DNA of 64,000 nucleotides, taken from positions 660,175-724,174 of the forward strand of contig NZ_QPJY01000001.1 of NCBI RefSeq assembly GCF_003337735.1. Reading direction: 5' to 3'. Position 1 is the first letter of the stretch. Each line of letters begins with the position of its first letter. The stretch is from Thioalbus denitrificans (GTDB taxonomy: Bacteria > Pseudomonadota > Gammaproteobacteria > DSM-26407). A program made the translations under genes and the position numbers. Below the pieces are notes generated by a model. The model did not search any database and had not been told where the DNA came from. It saw only the letters and a list, made by a program, of their open reading frames with translations. Positions 1 through 8,102 of this stretch are shown here, one piece after another.

Positions 1-1
1 G

Positions 2-139
2 CTGGAGCCGGGCAGGCTCTACAACATCGGCTTCGCCATCCATGATGATTACAGCGCCGCCCGCTGGCACCACGTGTCGGTGGGCTACAAGCTGGGGCTC
101 GACAACCCCGACGCCGAGATCAATGTCACGGCCCAGTAA
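2..139 (+). CDS. C-terminal fragment of an ethylbenzene-dehydrogenase-type heme-binding protein
   Basis: The window opens inside this reading frame, and only the last 45 residues plus a TAA stop are visible. The segment GFAIHDDYSAARWHHVS followed by a GYKLGLD stretch resembles the C-terminal end of the EB_dh domain (ethylbenzene dehydrogenase gamma-like, heme b-binding) found in cytochrome-type proteins of anaerobic respirers; this is recognition from family memory. It probably acts in the periplasm. A strong GC hairpin follows at once, then the cupredoxin and nir genes, so it may belong to the same respiratory locus. The N-terminal part, including any CXXCH motif, lies outside the window. 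Confidence 0.6.
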   Translation: MEPGRLYNIGFAIHDDYSAARWHHVSVGYKLGLDNPDAEINVTAQ

Positions 140-150
140 CCGTGTCCGGT

Positions 151-179
151 CCGGCGATCCGCTCCCCGCGGATCGCCGG
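151..179 (+). terminator. GC-rich perfect hairpin after the EB_dh gene
   Basis: A perfect 12-bp stem CCGGCGATCCGC / GCGGATCGCCGG with loop TCCCC lies 11 bp after the upstream stop. No T-run follows, so it may be an mRNA-stabilising or attenuating hairpin rather than a classic intrinsic terminator. Confidence 0.5.
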
Positions 180-236
180 GACCACCGGCAGGAGAGGCGG
201 AACGAACCGCCCGAACACCACAGGAGGTACAGCCAG

Positions 237-566
237 ATGATCAGAATGTCTCCGACACTGCTGTGCGGGATGCTGCTGGTACTCGCCACCGGGGTCCGGG
301 CCGGTGGTGAGCCGGTGGAGATCACCATTCGCGACTACGCGTTCCAGCCCGCGGCGATCACCGTGCCGGCCGGCACCACGGTGCGCTGGGTCAACCGGGA
401 GAAGCGCCAGTATCACAGCGTCTGGTTCGAGGCGCTGGGCGAGCCGGAGCCCGACTACATCTTCCCGGAGGAGTCCTACGAGCGCAGCTTCGACTCGCCG
501 GGCGAATTTCCCTACCGCTGCGGACCCCATCCGGAGATGCGCGGCATGGTAACGGTGAGCGAGTGA
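237..566 (+). CDS. Small periplasmic cupredoxin
   Basis: A 109-residue protein with an N-terminal signal peptide (about residues 1-21, ending RAGG) and one plastocyanin/azurin-like fold. Type-1 copper ligands are visible: His in QYHSVW, then Cys, His and Met in RCGPHPEM near the C terminus. The start at 237 was chosen because CAGGAGG stands at 221-227 and the signal peptide begins there; in-frame upstream sequence is not protein-like. The gene is followed 4 bp later by nirC, so it is likely the first gene of the heme d1/nitrite reductase operon and a candidate electron donor to the cd1 nitrite reductase or to NirN. The donor role is inference. Confidence 0.85.
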   Translation: MIRMSPTLLCGMLLVLATGVRAGGEPVEITIRDYAFQPAAITVPAGTTVRWVNREKRQYHSVWFEALGEPEPDYIFPEESYERSFDSPGEFPYRCGPHPEMRGMVTVSE

Positions 567-570
567 GCGG

Positions 571-915
571 GTGCCCGGCATGATCCCGTTGCGACTTGCC
601 CGCCCGGGCGTCGCCCTGCTGCTGCTCGGCATCGCGGCCGCCGGCGTGGCCGGGCCGGCGCCGGCCCGGCAGGCGGAGCTGCTGCACATGCTGCGCCACG
701 ACTGCGGCTCCTGCCACGGCATGACCCTGCGCGGCGGGCTGGGACCGCCGCTGCTGCCCGAAACCCTCGGTCCGAAGGACCCCGACACGCTCACCGCCAC
801 GGTCCTCCATGGCCGGCTGGGCACACCCATGCCGCCCTGGCGCGGCATCCTGACCGCCGACGAGGCGGCCTGGCTGGTGAAGATTCTGCGCGAAGGAGTT
901 CCCGATGCCCCGTAA
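571..915 (+). CDS. nirC: Cytochrome c55x, NirC-like
   Basis: A 114-residue single-heme c-type cytochrome with a GTG start (alternative ATG at 580). A signal peptide covers about residues 1-32, the heme motif CGSCH is at 45-49, and Met87 in GTPMPPW is the likely axial ligand. Position and size match NirC (cytochrome c55x), a small periplasmic cytochrome encoded in nir operons and proposed to pass electrons during heme d1 maturation or to NirS. Its last 11 bases overlap nirF, showing translational coupling. Assignment rests on context plus length; the sequence alone says only class I cytochrome c. Confidence 0.8.
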   Translation: MPGMIPLRLARPGVALLLLGIAAAGVAGPAPARQAELLHMLRHDCGSCHGMTLRGGLGPPLLPETLGPKDPDTLTATVLHGRLGTPMPPWRGILTADEAAWLVKILREGVPDAP

Positions 916-2107
916 CCTGTCCGGACTGGCCCTACTGTTGCTCCTGGCCCTGTTGGCCGGCGGCTGTGCCACCCACCCGGTCTCCGAAGCGCCGGGCCTG
1001 CGCGCCACCGGCGACCTGGGCCTGGTCATCGAGCGCGCCGCGGGCCGCGTGGCACTGGTGGAGACCACCGGGCGCACGAAGCTCGCCGAGATCGAGGGGC
1101 TGGGGGATCTCTCCCACGCCTCCATCGTCTACTCCCGCGACGAGCGCTACGCCTACGTCTTCGGCCGCGACGGCGGCCTGACCAAGGTGGATCTCCTGCG
1201 CCCGGGCATCGTGCGCCGGATCATCCAGTCGGGCAACAGCATCGGCGGGGCCATTTCCCAGGACGGCCGGCTGGTGGCGGTCTCCAACTACGAGCCGGGC
1301 GGGGTGAAGATCTTCGATGCCGACACCCTGGAGCTGAAGCTCGACATCCCGGCCACCTACGGCAGCGAGGGCAAGCGCTCCAAGGTGGTGGGGCTGGTGG
1401 ACGCCCCCGGGCGGCGTTTCGTCTTCAGCCTCTATGACGCCGGCGAGATCTGGATCGCCGACCTGTCCGACCCGGCGCAGCCCGAGGTGCGCCGCTTCCG
1501 GGATATCGGGCGGCTGCCCTACGACGGGCTGGTGACCCCCGACGGCAGGTACTACATCGCCGGCCTGTTCGGCGAGGACGGCCTGGCGCTGCTCGATCTC
1601 TGGAATCCCGATGCCGGCGTGCGGCGCATCCTGGCCGACTACGGCCGCGGCAACGAGAAGCTGCCCGTCTACAAGATGCCCCACCTCGAAGGCTGGGCCA
1701 TGGCGGGCGGCTATGCCTTCCTGCCGGGGGTCGGTCATCACGAAGTGCTGGTGATAGACCGCGACACCTGGACCCAGGTGCGGCGCATTCCCGTCCACAG
1801 CCAGCCGGTGTTCGTCATGGGCCGCCCCGACGGCCGCCACGTGTGGGTCAACTTCGCCTTCCCGGACAACGACACCGTCCAGGTCATCGACGTGGCCACG
1901 CTGGAGGTGATCCATACCTTCAGGCCGGGCAAGGGCGTGCTGCACATGGAGTTCACCCCCCGCGGCGAGGAGGTGTGGGTCTCCGTGCGCGACCTGGACC
2001 GGGTGAAGGTCTACGACACGCAGACCTTCGAGCAGCTCACCGAGATCGAGGCCGACAAGCCCAGCGGGATCTTCTTCACCCCCCGGGCGCACCGGATCGG
2101 CCTGTAG
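905..2107 (+). CDS. nirF: Heme d1 biosynthesis protein NirF
   Basis: A 400-residue protein with a short hydrophobic N terminus ending LLAGGC (Cys21), consistent with lipoprotein export. The rest is an eight-bladed propeller-like protein like the d1 domain of NirS but without a cytochrome c domain. The C-terminal stretch KPSGIFFTPRAHRIGL is typical of NirF. In denitrifiers NirF is periplasmic, binds late d1 precursors and is needed for heme d1 formation (established knowledge). The start ATG lies inside nirC with GAAGGAG just upstream at 893-899. The next gene, nirDL, starts 56 bp downstream in the same orientation. Confidence 0.93.
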   Translation: MPRNLSGLALLLLLALLAGGCATHPVSEAPGLRATGDLGLVIERAAGRVALVETTGRTKLAEIEGLGDLSHASIVYSRDERYAYVFGRDGGLTKVDLLRPGIVRRIIQSGNSIGGAISQDGRLVAVSNYEPGGVKIFDADTLELKLDIPATYGSEGKRSKVVGLVDAPGRRFVFSLYDAGEIWIADLSDPAQPEVRRFRDIGRLPYDGLVTPDGRYYIAGLFGEDGLALLDLWNPDAGVRRILADYGRGNEKLPVYKMPHLEGWAMAGGYAFLPGVGHHEVLVIDRDTWTQVRRIPVHSQPVFVMGRPDGRHVWVNFAFPDNDTVQVIDVATLEVIHTFRPGKGVLHMEFTPRGEEVWVSVRDLDRVKVYDTQTFEQLTEIEADKPSGIFFTPRAHRIGL

Positions 2108-2163
2108 CCGAGGCTTCACAGTCCGGGGACCGCGCAGCGGGCCCGGTACGGAGGGAGAGCGGA

Positions 2164-3234
2164 ATGGGACATGCCGGCAGCAGAACACCGGAACCGCGGG
2201 AGACGCCCGCGGCCTGGGCCGGGCTGAGCGAGCTGGAGCGCCGCCTGCTCAACGATTTCCAGCGCGACTTCCCCCTGGTGCCCGAGCCCTGGGCGGAGCT
2301 GGCCCGGACCCTGGGAACGGAGGCCGCCGTGGTCACCGAGGCGCTGTGGCAGCTGCGCGGCCAGGGCATGGTGAGCCGCGTCGGCCCGGTGTTCCGGCCC
2401 CACAGCGTCGGCACCAGCACGCTGGCCGCCATGGCGGTGCCGCCCGAGCGGCTGGAGGCGGTGGCCAGGCAGGTCAGCGCCTGTGCGCAGGTGAATCACA
2501 ACTACGAGCGCGAGCACCGGCTCAACCTCTGGTTCGTCGTGGCCGCGGCCGATGAGGCGCAGCTCGAACGCTGTCTCCGGGACATCACCCGGGAGACGGG
2601 CCTGGAGGTGCTCTCGCTGCCCCTGCTGGAGGCCTATCACCTGGACCTGGGCTTCGACCTCCACGGCAAGCGTCGCCGCCGGCAGCCGCCGCCCGGGCAC
2701 GCCGCACCGGCGCGGACCCGCCTGCGGGATCCGGCCGATCTCGCCCTGGTGGCGGCCGTGCAGCAGGGGCTGCCCCTGGTGCCGCGCCCCTTCGCGGCCG
2801 TGGGCGCCCAGGCCGGGCTGGCGGAGGCGGAGGTCATCGAACGGCTGCGGGCCTGGCATGCGGGCGGTGTCATCAGCCGCATCGGCGTGGTGGTCCGTCA
2901 CCACGAGCTGGGTTTCCGCGCCAACGCCATGGTGGTGTGGGACATACCGGACGCACGGGTGAGCGAGACCGGCTGGTGCATGGCGGGCTTCGACTTCGTC
3001 ACCCTCTGCTACCAGCGGCCGCGGCGGCTGCCCCGGTGGCGCTACAACCTCTTCTGCATGATCCACGGCCGTGACCGCGAGGAGGTCCTGGAACAGGTGG
3101 CGGAGCTGGAGCGGGGCTGCGGGCTCGAAGCCGCACCCCACGAGGTGCTGTTCAGCGTCCGCCGCTTCAAGCAGTGCGGCGCGCGCTACCAGGGCTTCGG
3201 CAACGGCGCGCGGCCGCAGGCGCGCAGCGCATGA
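2164..3234 (+). CDS. nirDL: Siroheme decarboxylase, fused NirD-NirL subunit
   Basis: A 356-residue protein made of two tandem Lrp/AsnC-like modules. The first (about 25-165) carries NHNYEREH, the NirD/NirG signature. The second (about 190-340) carries LCYQRPRRLP and YNLFCMIHG, the NirL/NirH signature. Such proteins decarboxylate the two acetate side chains of siroheme to didecarboxysiroheme, the second step of heme d1 synthesis. A D-L fusion is known in several denitrifiers. The domains keep the winged-helix fold but are enzymes, not regulators. The stop overlaps the nirG start (ATGA at 3231-3234), so the genes are coupled. GGAGGGAG at 2150-2157 supports the start. Confidence 0.92.
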   Translation: MGHAGSRTPEPRETPAAWAGLSELERRLLNDFQRDFPLVPEPWAELARTLGTEAAVVTEALWQLRGQGMVSRVGPVFRPHSVGTSTLAAMAVPPERLEAVARQVSACAQVNHNYEREHRLNLWFVVAAADEAQLERCLRDITRETGLEVLSLPLLEAYHLDLGFDLHGKRRRRQPPPGHAAPARTRLRDPADLALVAAVQQGLPLVPRPFAAVGAQAGLAEAEVIERLRAWHAGGVISRIGVVVRHHELGFRANAMVVWDIPDARVSETGWCMAGFDFVTLCYQRPRRLPRWRYNLFCMIHGRDREEVLEQVAELERGCGLEAAPHEVLFSVRRFKQCGARYQGFGNGARPQARSA

Positions 3235-3680
3235 AGCTGGACGCCCTCGACCGGGCCATCATCAACGGTCTGCAGGGCGGATTCCCCGTCTGCGAGCGGC
3301 CCTACGCCGCGGCCGCCGCGCGGCTCGGCACCACCGAGGCGGAGCTGATCGAACGGCTGGAGCGGCTGCTCGAAGCGGGACTGCTGAGCCGTTTCGGCCC
3401 CATGTACCACGCTGAGCGCATGGGCGGCGGGCTGACCCTGGCCGCCCTGCATGCCGGGCCGGAGGCCTACGAGCGGGTGGCCGAACAGGTCAACGCCCAC
3501 CCCGAGGTGGCCCACAACTATGCCCGCGAGCACCACCTCGACATGTGGTTCGTGCTGGCCACCGAGACTCCGGAGCGCATCGCCGAGGTGATCGCGGCGA
3601 TCGAGGCGGAAACCGGCTGCCGGGTGTTCAACCTGCCCAAGCTGGAGGAGTTCTTCGTCGGGCTCCGGTTCGAGGTCTGA
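3231..3680 (+). CDS. nirG: Siroheme decarboxylase subunit NirG
   Basis: A 149-residue single Lrp/AsnC-like module with PVCERPY near the N terminus, RFGPMYHAERMGG in the middle and HNYAREHHLDMWF, all characteristic of NirG. It partners with NirD, NirL and NirH in siroheme decarboxylation. It begins inside the nirDL stop codon. It is separated from its usual neighbour nirH by about 170 bp containing an inverted repeat, which is unusual because nirG and nirH are normally contiguous. Confidence 0.9.
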   Translation: MKLDALDRAIINGLQGGFPVCERPYAAAAARLGTTEAELIERLERLLEAGLLSRFGPMYHAERMGGGLTLAALHAGPEAYERVAEQVNAHPEVAHNYAREHHLDMWFVLATETPERIAEVIAAIEAETGCRVFNLPKLEEFFVGLRFEV

Positions 3681-3689
3681 GAAATGCCT

Positions 3690-3850
3690 GGCCACAGAGG
3701 GCACATAATGCACAGAGAGCAGCGGGAAGACGGAGGATGGGGGTCCCGGATGGGGCCGCCCCACCGGGGGGAGGCGCCGGGGATGGGCTGCGGCGTCATG
3801 GGTGCGGATGCCGCGGATTTCCTCCGTGCACTCTGTGCCCTCGGTGGCAC
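3690..3850. repeat. Imperfect inverted-repeat element between nirG and nirH
   Basis: The left arm GCCACAGAGGGCACATAATG (3691 on) is an imperfect reverse complement of the right arm CCGTGCACTCTGTGCCCTCG (3824 on). The pattern is a divergent version of the GCCACGGAGG elements at 29061-29191 and 38575-38670. No protein-coding sense was seen in the core. Confidence 0.7.
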
Positions 3851-3853
3851 AGC

Positions 3854-4387
3854 ATGGCCCAACCCGCGGGTATCGGCCAAATGGCGTTGAGCGAAGCGCA
3901 GGATGATCGCGCCATAGACGCGCTGGACCGGGCCATCGTCGCCGCCACCCAGGCGGGGCTGCCGCTGGTGCCGGAGCCCTACCGCCAGGTGGCCGAGGCG
4001 CTCGGGGTGGAGGCGGAAGAGGTGATGGCACGCCTGCGGCGCATGCTGGAGAGCGGTGTCATCCGCCGCATCGGCGTGGTGCCGAACCACTACGCCCTGG
4101 GCTACCGCGCCAACGCCATGGTGGTCTGGGATCTCCCGGACGCGCGCATCGCCGAGCTGGGGCGGCGCATCGGGGCGCTGGAGTTCGTCAGCCACTGCTA
4201 CCACCGCCCGCGCCATCCGCCCGAGTGGCCCTACAACCTCTTCACCATGGTGCACGGGCGCAGCCGGGAGGAGACCGAAGCCAAGGTGGGCATGATCGCC
4301 GCGATGCTGGGCGAGGCCGACCGCGGCCACCAGCTGCTCTACAGCAGCCGCATCCTGAAGAAGACCAGCCTGCGGCTGGGCGGCTGA
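3854..4387 (+). CDS. nirH: Siroheme decarboxylase subunit NirH
   Basis: A 177-residue Lrp/AsnC-like module with LPLVPEPYRQVAEALG, RRIGVVPNHYALGYRANAMV and SHCYHRPRHPP followed by WPYNLFTMVHG, the NirH/NirL signature. It acts with NirDL and NirG in the decarboxylation of siroheme on the way to heme d1. Two starts are possible, ATG 3854 and ATG 3881; the latter would give a length closer to the family. The first is in the right arm of the repeat, so the repeat may have replaced the original leader. The ribosome-binding site is not clear for either start. Confidence 0.88.
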   Translation: MAQPAGIGQMALSEAQDDRAIDALDRAIVAATQAGLPLVPEPYRQVAEALGVEAEEVMARLRRMLESGVIRRIGVVPNHYALGYRANAMVVWDLPDARIAELGRRIGALEFVSHCYHRPRHPPEWPYNLFTMVHGRSREETEAKVGMIAAMLGEADRGHQLLYSSRILKKTSLRLGG

Positions 4388-4423
4388 GGCTTTCACCCCA
4401 CGACTTGACCTGGGTAAAGGCGG

Positions 4424-4443
4424 ATAGCGCCGCAGTACACTAG
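4424..4443. repeat. Solo end of a CAGTACACTAG-type repeat
   Basis: The sequence GCGCCGCAGTACACTAG upstream of nirJ matches the terminal part of the repeats at 24467-24536 and 34502-34566. Only one end is visible here, so it may be a remnant or chance similarity. Confidence 0.4.
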
Positions 4444-4477
4444 ATCACCATACACGGGCGAACAGGCCGGAGGGACC

Positions 4478-5650
4478 ATGTTCCGGGTCACACAGTATCT
4501 GCAGTATCTGGAGAATCCCACCCCGCCGGGGCCGCTGCGCGCCCCGCCGGGGCCGGTGGTGATCTGGAACCTGGTGCGGCGCTGCAATCTCACCTGCAAG
4601 CACTGCTACTCCATCTCCGCCGACACCGATTTCCCCGGCGAGCTCTCCACCGACGAGGTCTACCGGGTGATGGACGACCTCAAGGCCTTCGGCGTGCCGG
4701 TGCTGATCCTCTCCGGCGGCGAGCCGCTGCTGCGCCCGGACATCTTCGACATCTCCCGCCGCGCCAAGGCCATGGGGTTCTACGTGGGGCTGTCCAGCAA
4801 CGGCACCCTCATCGACGCCGGCGCCATCGACGCCATCGCCGCGGTGGGCTACGACTACGTGGGCATCAGCATCGACGGTCTCGAGCAGACCCACGACCGG
4901 TTCCGGCGCAAGGAGGGCGCGTTCCGGGAGGCCCTGCGCGGGGTGCGGCTGTGCCGGGAGCGCGGGCTGAAGGTGGGGCTGCGCTTCACCCTCACCCGCG
5001 ACAATGCCCACGATCTTCCGGCGCTGCTCGACCTGATGGAGGCCGAGGGGGTGGACAAGTTCTACCTCTCCCACCTCAACTATGCCGGCCGCGGCAACAA
5101 GAACCGCGGCGACGATGCGGTCCACCGCATGACCCGCGAGGCCATGGATCTGCTGTTCGACACCGCCTGGCGCCAGATCCAGGCGGGGCGGCCGCGGGAG
5201 TACGTCACCGGCAACAACGACGCCGACGGCGTCTACCTGCTGCAGTGGGCGCGCAGCCGCTTCCCGGCGCGGGTGGTGGCGGGGCTCGAGGAGCGCCTGC
5301 GCCGCTGGGGCGGCAACGCCTCGGGAGTGAACGTGGCCAACATCGACAATCTCGGCCACGTGCATCCCGACACCATGTGGTGGCACCACGATCTCGGCAG
5401 CGTGCGCGAGCGTCCGTTCTCCGACATCTGGATGGACACCCGCGACCCGCTGATGGCCGGTCTCAAGCAGCACCCGCGCCCGGTCACGGGCCGCTGCGGC
5501 CGCTGCCGCTGGCTGGCGATCTGCAACGGCAACACCCGCGTGCGCGCCCACCAGCTCACCGGCGACTACTGGGCCGAGGATCCCGGCTGCTACCTCACCG
5601 ATGCGGAGGTGGCGCCGGAGCAGCCCGAACCGCGGGTGCGGGCGGGATGA
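4478..5650 (+). CDS. nirJ: Radical SAM heme d1 synthase NirJ
   Basis: A 390-residue radical SAM enzyme. The CX3CX2C iron-sulfur motif CNLTCKHC is at residues 36-43, followed by LSGGEPLLRPD (SAM-binding GGE). A C-terminal cysteine-rich region (GRCGRCRWLAICNG and a later Cys) can hold an auxiliary cluster. NirJ replaces the two propionates of didecarboxysiroheme with oxo groups to give a pre-d1 precursor. The start is backed by GGAGGGACC. It follows nirH by 90 bp, which include a short repeat remnant, and precedes a methyltransferase gene by 97 bp. Confidence 0.94.
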   Translation: MFRVTQYLQYLENPTPPGPLRAPPGPVVIWNLVRRCNLTCKHCYSISADTDFPGELSTDEVYRVMDDLKAFGVPVLILSGGEPLLRPDIFDISRRAKAMGFYVGLSSNGTLIDAGAIDAIAAVGYDYVGISIDGLEQTHDRFRRKEGAFREALRGVRLCRERGLKVGLRFTLTRDNAHDLPALLDLMEAEGVDKFYLSHLNYAGRGNKNRGDDAVHRMTREAMDLLFDTAWRQIQAGRPREYVTGNNDADGVYLLQWARSRFPARVVAGLEERLRRWGGNASGVNVANIDNLGHVHPDTMWWHHDLGSVRERPFSDIWMDTRDPLMAGLKQHPRPVTGRCGRCRWLAICNGNTRVRAHQLTGDYWAEDPGCYLTDAEVAPEQPEPRVRAG

Positions 5651-5747
5651 GGCCCATGCCGCGAAGAGCCACCCAAGGCGGCAGCCGCTCCGGGAATGCG
5701 CCGGCAGCGGCGCGGGCGCCCCTGCGCGAACCCGGGGAGGGCTGAAG

Positions 5748-6359
5748 GTGGCCGGCCGGGAGCACTGGGAGGAGGTCTACACGGCGAAGGCCGAGGACCA
5801 GGTGAGCTGGTTCCAGGAGCGGCCCACCTGCTCCCTGGAGCTGATCCGGGCCACCGGCCTGGGCCCGGCGGAGCGGCTGGTGGACGTGGGCGGCGGCGCT
5901 TCGCGGTTGGTGGATGCCCTGCTGGAGGAAGGCTACCGGGACATCACCGTGGTCGATATCGCCGGGACGGCCCTGGCCCAGGCCCGCGCCCGCCTGGGCG
6001 CGCGGGCGGCGGCGGTCGCCTGGCGCGCGGCCGATGTCCTGGCCGGCGGCCTGGGCGGTCCCTTCGCGCTCTGGCACGACCGGGCGGTATTCCACTTCCT
6101 GACCGCTGCGGAGCAGCGGGCCCGCTATCGGGAGGTCCTGGAGGCGGAGGTTCCACCGGGCGGCCAGGTCATCATCGCCACCTTCGCCCACGATGGGCCG
6201 GAGCGCTGCAGCGGCCTGCCGGTGGCGCGCTACACCCCGGAGGAGCTGGCGGCGGAGCTCGGTCCCGGCTGCGAGCTGCTGGAGACGCGCGCCGAGCGGC
6301 ACCGCACGCCGGCCGGGGCGCTCCAGTCGTTCATTTTCTGCCGTTTCCGGCGCCGGTGA
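5748..6359 (+). CDS. Class I SAM-dependent methyltransferase in the nir operon
   Basis: A 203-residue Rossmann methyltransferase with motif I LVDVGGGASRLV and acidic motif II VVDIAG. The GTG start at 5748 follows GGGGAGGGC. The family is the common short type starting with a HWEEVYTAKAEDQVSWFQ-like segment; its members have no settled substrate in my knowledge. It is not NirE, the uroporphyrinogen methyltransferase, which has a quite different (precorrin methylase) fold. It lies between nirJ and nirN in the same direction with short gaps, so it is probably co-transcribed. A role in d1 synthesis cannot be read from the sequence. Confidence 0.8.
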   Translation: MAGREHWEEVYTAKAEDQVSWFQERPTCSLELIRATGLGPAERLVDVGGGASRLVDALLEEGYRDITVVDIAGTALAQARARLGARAAAVAWRAADVLAGGLGGPFALWHDRAVFHFLTAAEQRARYREVLEAEVPPGGQVIIATFAHDGPERCSGLPVARYTPEELAAELGPGCELLETRAERHRTPAGALQSFIFCRFRRR

Positions 6360-6402
6360 GGGCCCATCGAGCCGCCCCCGGTCCACGCACTGAGAGAGGG
6401 TT

Positions 6403-7965
6403 ATGAGGTTTCCACTGATGCGTATCCTGATCCTCCTGGGCGGGCTCCTGGCCGCGGCGCCGGCCTGGAGCACCCCCGACGCCCACACCCTGTTCCTGCA
6501 GCACTGCGCCGCCTGCCATGGCGGTGATCGCCTGGGCGCCATCGGCCCGGCGCTGCTGCCGGAGAACCTCGGCCGGCTGCGGCCGCAGGAGGCGGCCAGG
6601 GTCATCGCCGAGGGACGCCCCGCCACCCAGATGCAGGGCCTGGGCAAGGTGCTCGACGCGGCGGAGATCGAGGCGCTGGTGGCATACATCTACAGCCCGC
6701 TGCCCGCCGTCCCGGAGTGGGGCATGGATCAGGTCCGCGCCAGCCAGGTGGTGCACGTCCCGCCCGGGAGCCTGCCCGACCGCCCGCTGTTCGACGCCGA
6801 TCCCCTCAACCTGTTCGTGGTGGTGGAGCTGGGGGATCACCACATGACCCTGCTCGATGGCGACCGTTTCGAGCCTATCCACCGCTTCCCCACCCGCTTC
6901 GCCCTCCACGGCGGGCCCAAGTACACCCCGGACGGCCGCTATGTCTTCACCGGCTCCCGCGACGGCTGGGTGAGCAAGTTCGATCTCTACAACCTCCAGC
7001 TGGTGGCGGAGGTGCGGGCCGGGGTCAACCTGCGCAACATCGCCGTCTCCGCCGACGGCCGCTACGTCATCGCCGCCAACTACCTGCCCCACACCCTCAC
7101 CATTCTCGATGCCACGGACCTCGCGCCGCTGAAGGTAATCCCGGTCACGGGCGCGGACGGCAAGAGCTCACGGGTCAGCGGCGTCTACACCGCTCCGCCC
7201 CGCAACAGCTTCGTGGCCGCCCTCAAGGACCTGCCCGAGATCTGGGAGATCTCCTACGCCGACGAGCCGCGCGCGGGCTTCGCCGGCGGCTGGATCCATG
7301 ACCACCGGGCCGACTCCGGCGATGGTGCGCCGGCGGAGCGGTTCCCCGTGCGCCGCATTCCGCTCGACGATTACCTGGACGACTTCTTTTTCGATCAGGA
7401 CTACCTGATGGTCATCGGCGCCTCCCGCGACGGCGGGCGGGGGCAGGTGGTGGATCTGGACACGGCGCGGAAGATCGCCACCCTCGACATCCCGGGCATG
7501 CCCCACCTGGGTTCGGGCATCACCTGGGAGCGGGACGGGCACACCGTGATGGCCACCCCCAATCTCAAGGAGGGCTCGCTCAGCTTCATCGACATGGGGA
7601 GCTGGAAGGTGATCAAGCGGCTGGAGACCCTCGGCCCCGGCTTCTTCCTGCGCAGCCACGAGAACAGCCCCTATGCCTGGACCGACGTCTTCTTCGGGCC
7701 CAACCGCGACGCGGTCCACGTCATCGACAAGCAGACCCTGGAGATTGTCAAGACGCTGCGTCCGGCGCCGGGCAAGACCGCCGCCCACGTGGAGTTCACC
7801 CGCGACGGCCGCTACGCCCTGCTCAGCATCTGGGACATGGACGGCGCGGTGGTGGTCTACGACGCGCGGACCCTCGAGGAGGTGAAGCGCATCCCCATGG
7901 TGAAGCCATCGGGCAAGTACAACGTCTGGAACAAGACCCGCTACACCGAGGGCACCAGCCACTAG
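6403..7965 (+). CDS. nirN: Dihydro-heme d1 dehydrogenase NirN
   Basis: A 520-residue periplasmic protein: signal peptide (about 1-23), cytochrome c domain with CAACH at 35-39 and a likely Met ligand near 77, then an eight-bladed d1-type propeller from about 110 to the end. The ending NKTRYTEGTSH and the MPHLGSGIT segment fit NirN better than NirS. NirN introduces the acrylate double bond in the last step of heme d1 synthesis and hands the cofactor to NirS. The structural gene nirS itself is not in this window. GAGAGAGGG precedes the start. A NirS identity is the main alternative and cannot be fully excluded by eye. Confidence 0.85.
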   Translation: MRFPLMRILILLGGLLAAAPAWSTPDAHTLFLQHCAACHGGDRLGAIGPALLPENLGRLRPQEAARVIAEGRPATQMQGLGKVLDAAEIEALVAYIYSPLPAVPEWGMDQVRASQVVHVPPGSLPDRPLFDADPLNLFVVVELGDHHMTLLDGDRFEPIHRFPTRFALHGGPKYTPDGRYVFTGSRDGWVSKFDLYNLQLVAEVRAGVNLRNIAVSADGRYVIAANYLPHTLTILDATDLAPLKVIPVTGADGKSSRVSGVYTAPPRNSFVAALKDLPEIWEISYADEPRAGFAGGWIHDHRADSGDGAPAERFPVRRIPLDDYLDDFFFDQDYLMVIGASRDGGRGQVVDLDTARKIATLDIPGMPHLGSGITWERDGHTVMATPNLKEGSLSFIDMGSWKVIKRLETLGPGFFLRSHENSPYAWTDVFFGPNRDAVHVIDKQTLEIVKTLRPAPGKTAAHVEFTRDGRYALLSIWDMDGAVVVYDARTLEEVKRIPMVKPSGKYNVWNKTRYTEGTSH

Positions 7966-8102
7966 GCGCCTGTCGCAGTCGAGGCCGTTGCGCGGCCCAA
8001 ACAATTTCCTGCCATCGCTCGAGTCCGACGGGCTTCCGGCCCCGGGGTGCAACACGGTGCACTAGACTTTCAGATGAGATTTCTCCGCAAGCGGGGTCAG
8101 GT

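Noticed and set aside
5647-5745. A 32-codon frame overlapping the nirJ stop
   Set aside because: No ribosome-binding site, low-complexity Arg/Ala composition; the methyltransferase start follows with a good site.
5748-6359. Assigning the methyltransferase as NirE
   Set aside because: NirE is a precorrin-type uroporphyrinogen III methylase with another fold; this one has the class I motif VDVGGGAS.
6403-7965. Assigning this gene as nirS (the nitrite reductase itself)
   Set aside because: Its C-terminal NKTRYTEGTSH and MPHLGSG segments fit NirN, and it lies after nirJ as nirN usually does. Not decisive without alignment.
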